From positions 1 to 64,000 of the forward strand of contig NZ_KB905266.1 of the NCBI RefSeq assembly GCF_000378745.1: a DNA stretch of 64,000 nt, given 5' to 3'. How positions within the stretch are numbered: the first letter of the stretch is position 1; each line of letters starts with the position of its first letter. Source of the stretch: Prevotella amnii DSM 23384 = JCM 14753 (GTDB lineage Bacteria > Bacteroidota > Bacteroidia > Bacteroidales > Bacteroidaceae). Position numbers and translations under genes: made by a program. Shown one piece after another: positions 6,635 through 16,453 of the stretch. Below the pieces are notes generated by a model, which saw only the letters and a program-made list of their open reading frames with translations, did not search any database and was not told where the DNA came from.

Positions 6635-7591
6635 ATGGATATTTCAGTTGTTATTCCACTATATAACGAAGCCGAGAGCCTCTCTGAGCTGCACGCATGG
6701 ATTAGTAAGGTAATGAAAGAACACCATTACTCTTACGAGATAATCTTTATCAATGATGGTTCTACTGATAATAGTTGGGACATTATAGAAAGTCTACGCC
6801 TTAAAGACAGCCATGTTAAAGGTATAAAGTTTAGAAGAAACTACGGAAAGAGCCCTGCTCTTTTTTGCGGTTTCAAAGCTGCTCAAGGCGATGTTGTTAT
6901 TACAATGGATGCCGACTTGCAAGACTCTCCCGACGAGATTCCAGCCTTATACGATATGATAGTAAAAGACGGCAACGACCTCGTCAGTGGATATAAACAA
7001 AAGCGTTATGACCCTATAACAAAAACAGTGCCTACCAAGCTGTTCAATGCCACTGCGCGAAAGATTAGCGGAGTGCATAATCTACATGATTTTAATTGTG
7101 GTTTAAAAGCATATCGCTTTGATGTTGTGAAAAACATAGAGGTATATGGCGAGATGCATCGTTACATTCCTTACCTTGCCAAAGAAGCCGGATTTACAAA
7201 AATAAAAGAAAAGATAGTACATCATCAGGCTCGTAAGTATGGCGTATCTAAGTTTGGTATAAACCGTTTCTTTAATGGTTACCTCGATTTGCTTACACTT
7301 TGGTTTTTAACTAACTTTGGTAAGAAGCCCATGCATGTCTTTGGGCTTATGGGGTCCTTTGTTTTCCTTATAGGCTTTATAGCTTTTCTTTGTCTTATCT
7401 TAGACAAATGTTATATGCTTATAAATGGAGAGTATGGCGACTTGCTCGTTAATCATGCTTCTTTTTTCATAGCGTTAATAGCTATGGTTATAGGTACACA
7501 ACTGTTTTTAGCAGGTTTCATAGGCGACTTAATTAGTCGTAGTAACCCTCATCGTAACGATTACCAGATAGAAAAAGAATTAGGTTTATAA
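6635..7591 (+). CDS. Family 2 glycosyltransferase, GtrB/DPM1-like, with two membrane helices
   Basis: A 318-residue enzyme with a GT-A fold domain at about 1-225: VVIPLYNEAESL at 5-16, NDGSTDNS at 40-47, and the metal-binding DAD at 92-94 followed by LQDSPDEI. Two transmembrane helices follow at about 232-262 and 272-300, then a short basic tail. This is the layout of enzymes that move a sugar from a nucleotide donor to undecaprenyl phosphate at the inner face of the membrane for later glycan modification. The sugar is unknown. It lies in the DUF4199 operon, 8 bp ahead of a DUF6452 lipoprotein. Confidence 0.88.
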   Translation: MDISVVIPLYNEAESLSELHAWISKVMKEHHYSYEIIFINDGSTDNSWDIIESLRLKDSHVKGIKFRRNYGKSPALFCGFKAAQGDVVITMDADLQDSPDEIPALYDMIVKDGNDLVSGYKQKRYDPITKTVPTKLFNATARKISGVHNLHDFNCGLKAYRFDVVKNIEVYGEMHRYIPYLAKEAGFTKIKEKIVHHQARKYGVSKFGINRFFNGYLDLLTLWFLTNFGKKPMHVFGLMGSFVFLIGFIAFLCLILDKCYMLINGEYGDLLVNHASFFIALIAMVIGTQLFLAGFIGDLISRSNPHRNDYQIEKELGL

Positions 7592-7599
7592 AAAAAGAC

Positions 7600-8088
7600 A
7601 TGTGGAAAAAGAATTTTACATTAGCAACATCTTCCTTTTTGCTTTTATCTTATATTATCTTAACATCTTGCTCGGAAGCAGATTGCTCTATGCTTAATGG
7701 GGTTAGAAGTAAATATGTAGCTAAAGGTGAGCCTACTACCGACACTCTCACTGTGTTAGCCGTAAGAGAAGGTTTGGCAGATACCACTATATTATATAAG
7801 CTGCAAGACATTAAAACATTTTCTTTACCTTTAAGCTATAATAATGAGCAGGACAAGCTAAAATTTGTTTTTAACACAAAATCGGGTAAGAAAATAACGG
7901 ATATAGTGAAAATAACAAAGACTAATGTAAGCTATTTTGAAAACATAAGCTGCCCTGCTTATTTCTTACATAAGATTACTAAAGTAGAAAACACTACTAA
8001 TCGTATAGACCACATTGATATTAATAATGCTAATGTAAATTTAGATGGAAAAGAGAACCTTTACATTTATTTTAAGTCTGATAATTAG
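7600..8088 (+). CDS. DUF6452 family lipoprotein
   Basis: A 162-residue protein with a lipobox ending at C24 (LTSC) after a hydrophobic signal. It then has a conserved-looking DCSMLNGVRSKY segment and a beta-rich body, matching the DUF6452 family of Bacteroidota, which has no known function. Its 3' end overlaps the next gene by 44 bp in another frame, so the two are translationally linked. Pairing of this family with a DUF6048 protein supports a joint envelope role. Confidence 0.75.
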   Translation: MWKKNFTLATSSFLLLSYIILTSCSEADCSMLNGVRSKYVAKGEPTTDTLTVLAVREGLADTTILYKLQDIKTFSLPLSYNNEQDKLKFVFNTKSGKKITDIVKITKTNVSYFENISCPAYFLHKITKVENTTNRIDHIDINNANVNLDGKENLYIYFKSDN

Positions 8089-8731
8089 TTTTCTCACACT
8101 TTTCACCTCATCACTTTATGCACAGAGAAAGGTTGTTGTAACAAAAGACCAGCCTGATACTATACCTTTTTATAGAGGAATAGCATTGGGTACAGATATA
8201 GTAGGCCCTGCTATGATGTTTATAAAAGATTATGGGCAATATGAGGGCATAGCGAGGCTAAACTTAAAAGACAAATATTTCCCTGTTTTAGAGTTAGGTT
8301 TTGGAAAATCTAATAAAACAGATGAAACTACTAATATCCATTACAGCACTAAAGCTCCATATTTTAGGGTAGGTATAGATATTAACGTGTTAAAAAACAA
8401 GCATGATGATTATAGGGCTTTGGTGGGAGGACGATTAGCTTATACATCGTTTAAATATAGCTTTTATAATAAAACAGCTATTGACCCTATATGGAAAAGC
8501 CAAAGTTTATGTTATGCTTCTAATGTTAGCAGCAAGCTGCTATGGGCAGAACTCGTGGCAGGATTAGACGCAAAAATATGGGGTCCTATAAGAATGGGTT
8601 GGACTATTAGATATAAAAAGCAACTTCACAAAAAAACTGGAGAAAACGGCTCTGCATGGTATGTACCAGGATATGGAGAAGGAGCAGAGTCGCTCATAAG
8701 TGCTACCTTTCAGATATTAGCAGAGTTTTAA
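8045..8731 (+). CDS. DUF6048 family outer membrane-type protein
   Basis: A 228-residue exported protein with a signal peptide (cleavage near LYAQ, residue 26). The body has repeated beta strands such as FRVGIDINVLK and YRALVGGRLAYTSFKYSF and ends in LAEF, which fits a small beta-barrel. It matches the DUF6048 family, whose function is unknown. The start overlaps the DUF6452 gene by 44 bp; the signal peptide leaves no good later start, so the overlap is real. ApbE starts 18 bp after it. Confidence 0.75.
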   Translation: MEKRTFTFILSLIISFLTLFTSSLYAQRKVVVTKDQPDTIPFYRGIALGTDIVGPAMMFIKDYGQYEGIARLNLKDKYFPVLELGFGKSNKTDETTNIHYSTKAPYFRVGIDINVLKNKHDDYRALVGGRLAYTSFKYSFYNKTAIDPIWKSQSLCYASNVSSKLLWAELVAGLDAKIWGPIRMGWTIRYKKQLHKKTGENGSAWYVPGYGEGAESLISATFQILAEF

Positions 8732-8749
8732 ATAAAAAAAATAATAAAG

Positions 8750-9766
8750 ATGAACAAGAAAAAACTATACTGGCAAATACCCTTCCTACTAATACTTATA
8801 ATAGGTAGCATCTATATTATCATACAACAGAGGTCTGCCCCTTATCATCAAGATGAAGGTTTCATTTTTGGCACAGTGTACCATATTACTTATCAGAACG
8901 ATAAAGACATACAAAACGAAATAGAAACAGAGCTTAACAAAGTAAACAAAACTTTCTCTACCTTTGATAGCACGTCTGTAATATCTTTAATCAATCAGAA
9001 TAAGCCTGTAAAAGTTAATGATATGTTTGCTGAAGTCTTCGACCTTTCTGAACAAGTTTCAAAAGAGACCGATGGAGCTTTCGATATAACCGTAGCTCCT
9101 ATAGTAAACCTATGGGGGTTTGGCTTTAAAAGCGAACAGAAACCTACAAAGGAAAAGATAGACCGCCTACGTCCACTCATAGGCTATAACAAGGTAGAGC
9201 TTGATGGAGATGTAGTAAAGAAAAAAAATAAAAACATAATGCTCGACTGCTCTGGCATAGCAAAAGGATACGGAGTAGATGTCGTTGCACGTTATCTTCG
9301 TGAGCAGGGCATTAAAAACTTTATGATAGAAATAGGTGGAGAAATAGTTACAAGCGGAGTAAATGAAAACAGATTACCTTGGAAGATAGGAGTAACTAAA
9401 CCTTTAAATAATAAAACAAGTGTCAATCAAGAAATAGAGGTAATATTAAACATTACTGATAAGGCACTTGCTACAAGTGGGAATTATCGTAACTTTTATT
9501 ACAAAAACGGTAAAAAATACGCTCACACTATAGACCCTAAAACAGGCTATCCTGTGCAACATTCACTTTTATCATCTACTGTTATAACTAAAAAATGTGC
9601 CATAGCCGATGCCTACGCTACGTCTTTTATGGTAATGGGAATAGAAAAAGCTAAAGTTTTATTAGAAAAACACCCCGAGCTAATGGCATATTTTATATAT
9701 TCTGATGAAAACGGAAAATTAAAAACATGGTATAGCCCTTCGTTAAAAGATAAAATAGTAAAATAA
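8750..9766 (+). CDS. apbE: FAD:protein FMN transferase (ApbE)
   Basis: A 338-residue enzyme with one N-terminal membrane anchor (about 5-26) and no lipobox, facing the periplasm. Family signatures are GTVYHITY, DGAFDITVAPIVNLWGFG, LDCSGIAKGYGVD, EIGGEIVTSG, a TIDPKTGYP block and the ADAYATSFMVMG metal/FAD segment. It attaches FMN from FAD to a threonine of exported flavoproteins such as the NqrB/C and RnfG/D subunits of ion-pumping complexes. It lies in the DUF4199 operon, 2 bp before a Crp/Fnr regulator. Confidence 0.92.
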   Translation: MNKKKLYWQIPFLLILIIGSIYIIIQQRSAPYHQDEGFIFGTVYHITYQNDKDIQNEIETELNKVNKTFSTFDSTSVISLINQNKPVKVNDMFAEVFDLSEQVSKETDGAFDITVAPIVNLWGFGFKSEQKPTKEKIDRLRPLIGYNKVELDGDVVKKKNKNIMLDCSGIAKGYGVDVVARYLREQGIKNFMIEIGGEIVTSGVNENRLPWKIGVTKPLNNKTSVNQEIEVILNITDKALATSGNYRNFYYKNGKKYAHTIDPKTGYPVQHSLLSSTVITKKCAIADAYATSFMVMGIEKAKVLLEKHPELMAYFIYSDENGKLKTWYSPSLKDKIVK

Positions 9767-9768
9767 AC

Positions 9769-10431
9769 ATGCTAAATATATATGATAAACTTATCACATT
9801 ACCTCTTTTTATAGGTATTGGCAACGAGGAGTTATCTCAAATTATAGCACATATAAGAATTGGATTTCATAAGATAGAAGCAGGAAAATATATATGCAAA
9901 GAAAATCATAAGTGCGACAAGCTCTTAATAGTAACTAATGGATCTTTTTCTGTTACTTCCTATTCTAATGATCATCATTATAGCATAGAAGAAGAAGTTA
10001 ACACTCCTATGATACTACAACCTTCTCACCTTTTTGGCTTAACAGCTCATTATACAAAAGATTTTAAGACTATTACAAAATGTAACCTAATATCTTTAGA
10101 TAAAGTAGAGGTGCTAAAGCTATTAGAAAAATCTTTAATCTTTCGCCTTAATTTTATTAATTTGATTTCTATAAAAGCGCAACATTCAGGTAAATTGCCT
10201 TGGGGACGTAAACCTGAAACGATAGAAAAAGCCTTTATACAGTTTGTGAGAAACCGTTGTATCATACAGTCAGGGCATAAGGTTATACACATTAAAATGA
10301 CAGATTTAGCTTGTGAAATACACGAAAGCAGACTAAACATATCAAAAATGCTTAGTCGGCTTAAAGCAAAAGGCTTATTAAACAACACACGTGGCGTGAT
10401 AAGTATACCTTTATTAGAAAAATTGCGTTAA
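9769..10431 (+). CDS. Crp/Fnr family transcriptional regulator
   Basis: A 220-residue protein with an N-terminal cyclic-nucleotide-like sensor domain (about 1-115: FHKIEAGKYI and LLIVTNGSFSV) and a C-terminal winged helix (about 150-220: IKMTDLACEIHESRLNISKMLSRLKAKGLL). The domain order is that of Crp/Fnr regulators. The cysteines (residues 46 and 51, and scattered later) do not form the Fnr iron-sulphur pattern, so the ligand is open. It begins 2 bp after apbE, as the last gene of the operon, which suggests co-expression or autoregulation. Confidence 0.82.
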   Translation: MLNIYDKLITLPLFIGIGNEELSQIIAHIRIGFHKIEAGKYICKENHKCDKLLIVTNGSFSVTSYSNDHHYSIEEEVNTPMILQPSHLFGLTAHYTKDFKTITKCNLISLDKVEVLKLLEKSLIFRLNFINLISIKAQHSGKLPWGRKPETIEKAFIQFVRNRCIIQSGHKVIHIKMTDLACEIHESRLNISKMLSRLKAKGLLNNTRGVISIPLLEKLR

Positions 10432-10470
10432 AAACAAACCATTATATTAAGGTGTTTCTCTTTTTCTTTT

Positions 10471-10478
10471 TAACTTTG
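10471..10478 (+). promoter_or_regulatory. -7 box of the M3 peptidase gene
   Basis: TAACTTTG lies 29 bp before the ATG at 10508. No convincing -33 box is seen. Confidence 0.45.
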
Positions 10479-10507
10479 TAGAAATAATAATATAAAAAGA
10501 AGAGAAT

Positions 10508-12598
10508 ATGAATAATAATATAAAAGAGAAAGGAAAACACGTAAATCCTTTCTTTTTACCCTATGGTACTCCACACGAAACAGCACCTTTCGATAAGATA
10601 ACAATTGACGACTATGAAGAAGCCATTATAGAAGGCATAAGAAGAGATAATGAGCAGATAGAAAAAATGCTTAATAACCCAGAAGAACCTACCTTCTATA
10701 ACACTATAGTGCATGAAGATGAAGACGAACAGCGCAAACACTACTACGACTTATTAGACAGAGTAACAAGTGTGTTTTTTAATCTTTTAAGCGCAGAAAC
10801 CAATGACGAGATGGACGCTTTAGCACAAAAGATAAGTCCGATGCTTACTAAGCACTCTAACGATATTAGCCTTAATCCTAAAATATTTGAACGTATAAAA
10901 TACGTTTACGACCATCATGGAACACTTACCTCTGAAGAACAGAGAGTATTAGAAAACAGCTATGACGGGCTTGTAAGAAGTGGTGCTTTGTTAAATGATA
11001 AAGACAAAGAAACCCTTCGTAAGCTAACAGAAAAAGCCAGCATGCTATCATTGCAGTTTTCACAAAACGTCTTAAAGGAAAACAAAGCTTACTCCTTGCA
11101 TATTACAGATAAAAACAAGCTGCATGGACTTCCTGAAACAGCCTTAGAAACAGCCTTAGAAGCAGCTAAAGAGCGCAACCTTGATGGCTGGGTGTTTACC
11201 TTAGATATGCCAAGTTATAGCCCTTTTATAACATATTGCAAAGATAGAGAGCTTAGAAAAGAAATATACATGGCACGAAATACCATTTGTACTAAAGATA
11301 ATAAAGAAAACAACTTTGACGTCTGCAAACAATTGGTAAACGTGCGTAGAGAGATGGCACAGCTTTTAGGTTATAAAACTTATGCCGACTATGTCATGAA
11401 ATATCGCATGGCAGCAAAAGTAGAAAACGTTTATAAAATGCTTAACGACTTAATAGAGGCTTATAAGCCTACGGCTATTAAAGAAGAAGCTGAAATTACA
11501 GCGCTTGCAAAAGAAAAAGAAGGGCAATCCTTTGAAATGCAGCCATGGGACGTTGCTTACTATTCTCATCAGCTACAGCTGAAAAAATACAACTTTGACC
11601 CTGAAGAGCTTAGACCATATTTCGAGATAAATAACGTTATCAAAGGAGTTTTTAATCTTGCTACTAAGCTTTACGGCATAACCTTTAAAGAAAACAAAGA
11701 CATACCTGTTTATCACCCCGATGTTAAGCCATATGAAGTTTATGATGAAGATGGGTCTTATCTTGCCGTTCTTTATGTAGACTTCTTTCCTCGCAAAGGA
11801 AAACGCGATGGTGCTTGGATGACAGAATATCAAGGACAGTGGATAGATAAAAACGGAAAAAATCATCGCCCACACGCCTCTTTGGTAATGAATCTTAGCA
11901 AACCTACTAAAGAAAAGCCTGCTCTTCTTCGCCTAAGTGAGGTGGAAACGTTCCTACACGAGTTTGGGCATTCGCTTCACGGAATGTTTGCTAATACCCG
12001 TTTTGAAAGCTTATCAGGCACTAATGTTTGGTGGGACTTTGTAGAATTGCCATCACAATTTATGGAAAACTTTGCTGTTGAAAAAGATTTTCTTCGCACT
12101 TTTGCCTTCCATTACCAAACAGGTGAACCTATACCTGACAGCTTAATAGAAAAGATAACAGCAAGCCGCAATTATAATATTGCCTCTGCTTGCCTTAGAC
12201 AAGTTAGCTTTGGGCTTTTAGATATGGCTTACTACACCCAAGAAGAGCCTTTCTGTGAGGACATTATCCCCTTTGAAAAGAAAGCTTGGGAAAAAGCTAT
12301 TATCGGTAAACAGCTACCTGAAACTTGTATGACCGTACAGTTTTCTCATATCATGGCAGGTGGTTATTCTGCTGGATATTATAGCTATAAGTGGGCAGAG
12401 GTATTAGATGCTGATGCTTTTAGTATGTTTAAAGAACATGGGATATTTAATAAAGATGTAGCAAAAAGCTTTAGAGATAATATTCTCTCAAAAGGAGGAA
12501 CAGAACACCCCATGACTCTTTATAAAAGATTTCGTGGGCAAGAGCCTACAATAAAAGCTCTTCTAAAGCGCAATGGCATTAAGATAAATAATGTATAA
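10508..12598 (+). CDS. M3 family metallopeptidase (peptidyl-dipeptidase Dcp-like)
   Basis: A 696-residue zinc peptidase of the thimet/Dcp family. The zinc motif HEFGH is at residues 484-488, and the third ligand is E513 in VELPSQ. The N-terminal half is the usual helical lid with NPFFLPYGTPHETAPFDKI. No signal peptide is visible, so it is probably cytoplasmic and trims peptides by removing dipeptides from the C-terminus. The length is that of a complete family member. It has its own -7 box and is followed after 46 bp by the dCMP deaminase. Confidence 0.9.
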   Translation: MNNNIKEKGKHVNPFFLPYGTPHETAPFDKITIDDYEEAIIEGIRRDNEQIEKMLNNPEEPTFYNTIVHEDEDEQRKHYYDLLDRVTSVFFNLLSAETNDEMDALAQKISPMLTKHSNDISLNPKIFERIKYVYDHHGTLTSEEQRVLENSYDGLVRSGALLNDKDKETLRKLTEKASMLSLQFSQNVLKENKAYSLHITDKNKLHGLPETALETALEAAKERNLDGWVFTLDMPSYSPFITYCKDRELRKEIYMARNTICTKDNKENNFDVCKQLVNVRREMAQLLGYKTYADYVMKYRMAAKVENVYKMLNDLIEAYKPTAIKEEAEITALAKEKEGQSFEMQPWDVAYYSHQLQLKKYNFDPEELRPYFEINNVIKGVFNLATKLYGITFKENKDIPVYHPDVKPYEVYDEDGSYLAVLYVDFFPRKGKRDGAWMTEYQGQWIDKNGKNHRPHASLVMNLSKPTKEKPALLRLSEVETFLHEFGHSLHGMFANTRFESLSGTNVWWDFVELPSQFMENFAVEKDFLRTFAFHYQTGEPIPDSLIEKITASRNYNIASACLRQVSFGLLDMAYYTQEEPFCEDIIPFEKKAWEKAIIGKQLPETCMTVQFSHIMAGGYSAGYYSYKWAEVLDADAFSMFKEHGIFNKDVAKSFRDNILSKGGTEHPMTLYKRFRGQEPTIKALLKRNGIKINNV

Positions 12599-12644
12599 CT
12601 AAAATATTATTTACACTTCTTATAAAAGCTATATCACAAAAAAT

Positions 12645-13082
12645 ATGGATAAAAAACAACATAGTCTTGACTGCAGATATTTACGCATGGCTCGCATTTG
12701 GGCAGAAAACTCGTATTGTCAACGTCGCAAAGTGGGTACGTTAGTAGTTAAAAACAAGATGATTATCAGCGATGGATACAATGGCACACCAAGTGGGTTT
12801 GAAAACGTATGTGAGGATAACAACAATGTTACAAAGCCTTATGTGTTACACGCTGAAGCTAATGCTATTACAAAGTTAGCACGAAGTGGTAATAACAGCG
12901 AAGGAGCTACTATTTATGTTACAGATGCCCCATGCATAGAGTGTGCTAAGCTCATTATTCAGGCAGGAATAAAACGAATAGTGTACGCTGAAAAATATCG
13001 TCTTACTGACGGTATAGACCTTTTACAACGTGCAAATATAGAGGTCGTAAAAATAGATTTTGAGAAAAATAAAGAAGAATAA
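12645..13082 (+). CDS. dCMP deaminase / ComE-type cytidine deaminase
   Basis: A 145-residue zinc deaminase. The active site is HAEANAI (zinc His and catalytic Glu at about residues 68-70) with the second zinc motif PCIECAKLI (two Cys near 97 and 100). NGTPSGFENVCED is the substrate-side loop of dCMP deaminases. The reaction turns dCMP to dUMP for dTMP synthesis. It sits between the M3 peptidase and the S41 protease, 29 bp before the latter, a gene pair often seen in Bacteroidota. Confidence 0.88.
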   Translation: MDKKQHSLDCRYLRMARIWAENSYCQRRKVGTLVVKNKMIISDGYNGTPSGFENVCEDNNNVTKPYVLHAEANAITKLARSGNNSEGATIYVTDAPCIECAKLIIQAGIKRIVYAEKYRLTDGIDLLQRANIEVVKIDFEKNKEE

Positions 13083-13111
13083 CAACATTATATATATCAT
13101 TAGTATTAGTT

Positions 13112-14752
13112 ATGGGGCAACACAAAAACAACCGATTTATGCCACTTTGGCTGGCACTTTGTGTAGTAATAGGAATACTTATTGGAACTTTTTACACAAA
13201 TCACTTTGCTGGTAATCGTCTTAATATAATAAACAGTGGTAGCAATCGATTGAACAACCTACTACATATTATAGACGATCAGTATGTAGACTCTGTAAAT
13301 ATAAATGACCTTGTGGACAAGGCCATACCACAAATACTTGCAGAGCTTGACCCTCATTCCGTATACATAAGTGCAAAAGACGTACAAACAGCCACAGACG
13401 ACTTAAAAGGATCGTTTTCAGGCGTAGGTATAGAGTTTACTATTCGACAAGATACCATTCGTGTCCAAAATGTAATAAAAGATGGTCCTGCTGACAAAGC
13501 AGGTGTTCTCTCTGGCGATAAAATAGTTAATATCGACGGAAAAAGTTTTGTGGGAAAAGTTGTTACCAATGAAGAAGCTATGCATCGCTTAAAGGGTCCT
13601 AAAAACTCTAAAGTGAGATTAGGAATAAAGCGTTATGGTAGTAATAATATAAAATATATTACCGTAACGCGTGGAGATATTTCAGTGAAAAGCGTTTCTT
13701 CCTTTTATATGCTTAACGACTCTATAGGTTATCTTCGTATAAAAAGCTTTGGCGAACGCACTTACGCCGAGATGCTTGCAGCTTTACAAAACTTATATAT
13801 TATGGGCGCAAAAAACATTGTTATAGATCTGCGCGATAATGGTGGAGGATTGTTAGAAACTGCTGTACAAATGGCAAATGAGTTTCTACCTAAAAACCGC
13901 TTAATAGTATATACACAAGGTAGGAAAAGCCCACGACAGGAATATAGAAGTAATGGTAAGGGAGCATATCAAAAAACGCCAATGGTTGTGCTTATTAACG
14001 AAGGTACAGCCTCTGCTGCAGAAATTTTTGCCGGAGCTATGCAAGATAATGACCGCGCAACAATCGTGGGACGTCGCTCGTTTGGAAAAGGCTTAGTACA
14101 ACAACAAATCCAATTCCCTGATGGAAGCATGATTCGTCTGACCATAGCTCGATACTATTCACCATCTGGAAGATGCATTCAAAAGCCATTTAAGCCGGGA
14201 GATAATGCCGATTACCAGCAGGATATACTTTCACGTTACCTACATGGAGAATTCTTTTCACAAGATAGCATAAAGCATGTTGGGCCAGTATATCACACTT
14301 TCCTTGGCAGAAAAGTGTATGGAGGTGGAGGAATAACACCCGATATTTTTGTGCCTGAAGATACTCTTAATTTTACATCTTATTATAAAGAGGCTGCTAC
14401 AAGCGGATTAATACTTCAGTATACTTTCAAATATACAGATAAATATCGCCCTATACTGGCTAAATATAATAATATGCATTCACTCGCTAACTATCTTAAC
14501 AAACAAAACTTAGTAGAGGATTTTGCTTCATACGCTAACAAGAATGGGTTAAAGCGTAGAAATCGTATGATAAAAAAATCGCATTCGCTATTAGAAAACT
14601 ATATCAATAGTCGCATAATATATAATATGTTAGACGAAACAGCGTGGATACAGTTTATCAACTTAAATGATCCTACTATAAAAAGATCGTTAGAAGTTTT
14701 TAAAAAAGGACATCTGTTTCCAACAAAAAAATACATGCAAAAACCTAAATGA
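13112..14752 (+). CDS. S41 family carboxyl-terminal processing protease
   Basis: A 546-residue exported protease anchored by one N-terminal helix (about 11-31). A PDZ domain covers about 105-190 (GSFSGVGIEF and GPADKAGVLSGDKIV). The S41 core then has DLRDNGGG, GTASAAEIFAG with catalytic S301, and SFGKG with general base K326; the spacing of 25 residues is that of tail-specific proteases. A C-terminal helical extension of about 150 residues follows. It cleaves envelope proteins at their C-terminus in the periplasm. It is the last gene of the run and ends before a shared terminator. Confidence 0.92.
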   Translation: MGQHKNNRFMPLWLALCVVIGILIGTFYTNHFAGNRLNIINSGSNRLNNLLHIIDDQYVDSVNINDLVDKAIPQILAELDPHSVYISAKDVQTATDDLKGSFSGVGIEFTIRQDTIRVQNVIKDGPADKAGVLSGDKIVNIDGKSFVGKVVTNEEAMHRLKGPKNSKVRLGIKRYGSNNIKYITVTRGDISVKSVSSFYMLNDSIGYLRIKSFGERTYAEMLAALQNLYIMGAKNIVIDLRDNGGGLLETAVQMANEFLPKNRLIVYTQGRKSPRQEYRSNGKGAYQKTPMVVLINEGTASAAEIFAGAMQDNDRATIVGRRSFGKGLVQQQIQFPDGSMIRLTIARYYSPSGRCIQKPFKPGDNADYQQDILSRYLHGEFFSQDSIKHVGPVYHTFLGRKVYGGGGITPDIFVPEDTLNFTSYYKEAATSGLILQYTFKYTDKYRPILAKYNNMHSLANYLNKQNLVEDFASYANKNGLKRRNRMIKKSHSLLENYINSRIIYNMLDETAWIQFINLNDPTIKRSLEVFKKGHLFPTKKYMQKPK

Positions 14753-14811
14753 GATATATAAAATATCTCTATAACATGTTAGCATAAGTTTTATTATATA
14801 TAAAGAGAAAA

Positions 14812-14860
14812 GAAAAGTGTCAAACTTGAGAATAACAAACAAGCTTGACACTTTTCTTTT
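14812..14860. terminator. Bidirectional terminator between S41 protease and serine dehydratase
   Basis: GAAAAGTGTCAAACTTG pairs with CAAGCTTGACACTTTTC, flanked by T and A runs, so it can end both converging transcripts. Confidence 0.8.
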
Positions 14861-14886
14861 ACTACTTATTAAGCTTTTTGCTTAAA

Positions 14887-16095
14887 CTAATATTCATAAT
14901 TTTTAGCTAACCCTCCTGTACTTGTTTCTTTATATAAAGATGGTATATCATGACCTGTCTGCTTCATGACCTCTATTACACGGTCGTATGACACATGATG
15001 CATTCCATCACTAAAGGTAGCATATAGCTGAGCATCTAAAGCACGACAAGCAGCAAAGGCATTACGCTCTATACAAGGTATTTGCACCAATCCACACACA
15101 GGGTCGCAGGTCATTCCTAAATGATGTTCTAACCCCATTTCTGCTGCATACTCTATCTGTGCCGGACTTCCTCCAAAAAGCTGACACGATGCTGCCGATG
15201 CCATGGCACAAGCTACACCTACCTCGCCTTGACAACCCACCTCTGCACCTGAGATAGAAGCATTATATTTGGCAACATTACCAAATATTCCCGCAGTGGC
15301 TAAAGCATGTAATATCTTAGTTTCTGTAAAATTATGACCATTTGATAAATGGTACAATACTGCAGGAAGCACACCTGAAGCACCACAAGTGGGAGCTGTA
15401 ACAATAGTGCCTCCACTCGCATTTTCCTCACTGACAGCTAATGCATAAGAATACACCAATCCCCTACTCTGCAATGATGCTTTATAAGAGCGAGCTTTAA
15501 CATAATAAGTAGATGCTTTACGTGCTAATTTTAATGGACCGGGTAAAGCTCCTTCTGTATCCAACCCCCTTTCCACAGAATCTTTCATAGCTGCCCAAAC
15601 CTCACGTAAATAATCCCAAAAGCCTTCATCCTCACATTGGTCTACATATTCCCAATATCCTCTACCGGTAGATTCACACCATCGCTGAATTTCCTTTATA
15701 GTATTGAGCTTGTAAACAGGACTGTTTTTAAACATATCATTCTCGCCCTTACCTTCCGAAAGAGCTCCTCCCCCTACACTATACACCGTCCATTCATCGG
15801 TAATATTATCGTTCTCGTCATATGAACGAAATAACAGGCCATTAGGGTGATAAGGTAAAAATGTCTTAGGAAGCCATTTAAGGTCTACAGGGGCTATAAC
15901 CTCTAAAGGCTTTATAACAGCAATATCCGTCATATGCCCTTTACCTGTTGCAGCCAAACTCCCATATAATGTTACTTCAAAACGATGCGCATCAGTATGT
16001 TTTTTACTAAAAATCTTAGCAGCACGTCTTGGCCCCATCGTGTGACTACTTGATGGACCAATACCTATTCTGAAAATTCTTCTTAATGAATCCAC
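14887..16095 (-). CDS. sdaA: L-serine ammonia-lyase, single-chain iron-sulphur type
   Basis: A 402-residue enzyme that turns L-serine into pyruvate and ammonia. The N-terminal beta domain begins with [18 protein letters not shown]. The alpha domain holds the [4Fe-4S] cysteines in [19 protein letters not shown] and nearby segments, with the conserved [13 protein letters not shown]. Both halves are fused as in one-chain dehydratases, and the length is complete. A -7 box TAATTTTG lies about 60 bp upstream on the minus strand. Both flanking genes face it from other operons, so it is a single-gene unit. Confidence 0.93.
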   Translation of the reverse strand: MDSLRRIFRIGIGPSSSHTMGPRRAAKIFSKKHTDAHRFEVTLYGSLAATGKGHMTDIAVIKPLEVIAPVDLKWLPKTFLPYHPNGLLFRSYDENDNITDEWTVYSVGGGALSEGKGENDMFKNSPVYKLNTIKEIQRWCESTGRGYWEYVDQCEDEGFWDYLREVWAAMKDSVERGLDTEGALPGPLKLARKASTYYVKARSYKASLQSRGLVYSYALAVSEENASGGTIVTAPTCGASGVLPAVLYHLSNGHNFTETKILHALATAGIFGNVAKYNASISGAEVGCQGEVGVACAMASAASCQLFGGSPAQIEYAAEMGLEHHLGMTCDPVCGLVQIPCIERNAFAACRALDAQLYATFSDGMHHVSYDRVIEVMKQTGHDIPSLYKETSTGGLAKNYEY

Positions 16096-16453
16096 TCTTT
16101 TATATATATTAAGCCTTCTAAAAAATATTTATCCCAAATGAAAATCTATGAATGCAAAATTACGCTATTTTTTTTAAATATAGCACTTTTATAGTTCTAA
16201 AACTAAAGCCGTAGATTCAACCGTCAGTCGTAAGTTCAATTAAGAAATGCAACTTTTGGAAATAAACAAAAGGAGAGAAAAATTAAGCTTTTCTACACCT
16301 AAGTGCTAATTCTTTAAACACATTTTGTAATTTTACCTTGCTGGCTGACTACGCGCTATATATCTCATATTCTTTTTATTTGTATAATCGGGAAAGCTTT
16401 TGTATTTTTGCATGAAGTAAAGATTATTTTAAACTTTTAATTAAGGTATATTT
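16096..16453. other. Divergent intergenic region between serine dehydratase and gmd
   Basis: The 358 bp hold a minus-strand -7 box TAATTTTG (16155-16162) for sdaA and a plus-strand promoter at 16379-16410 for gmd. No gene or clear repeat was found between them. Confidence 0.5.
16379..16410 (+). promoter_or_regulatory. Promoter of the GDP-fucose operon
   Basis: TTTG at 16379-16382 is followed after 20 bp by TATTTTTG at 16403-16410, a close match to the Bacteroidota consensus. The leader before the ATG at 16454 is about 38 nt. Confidence 0.65.
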
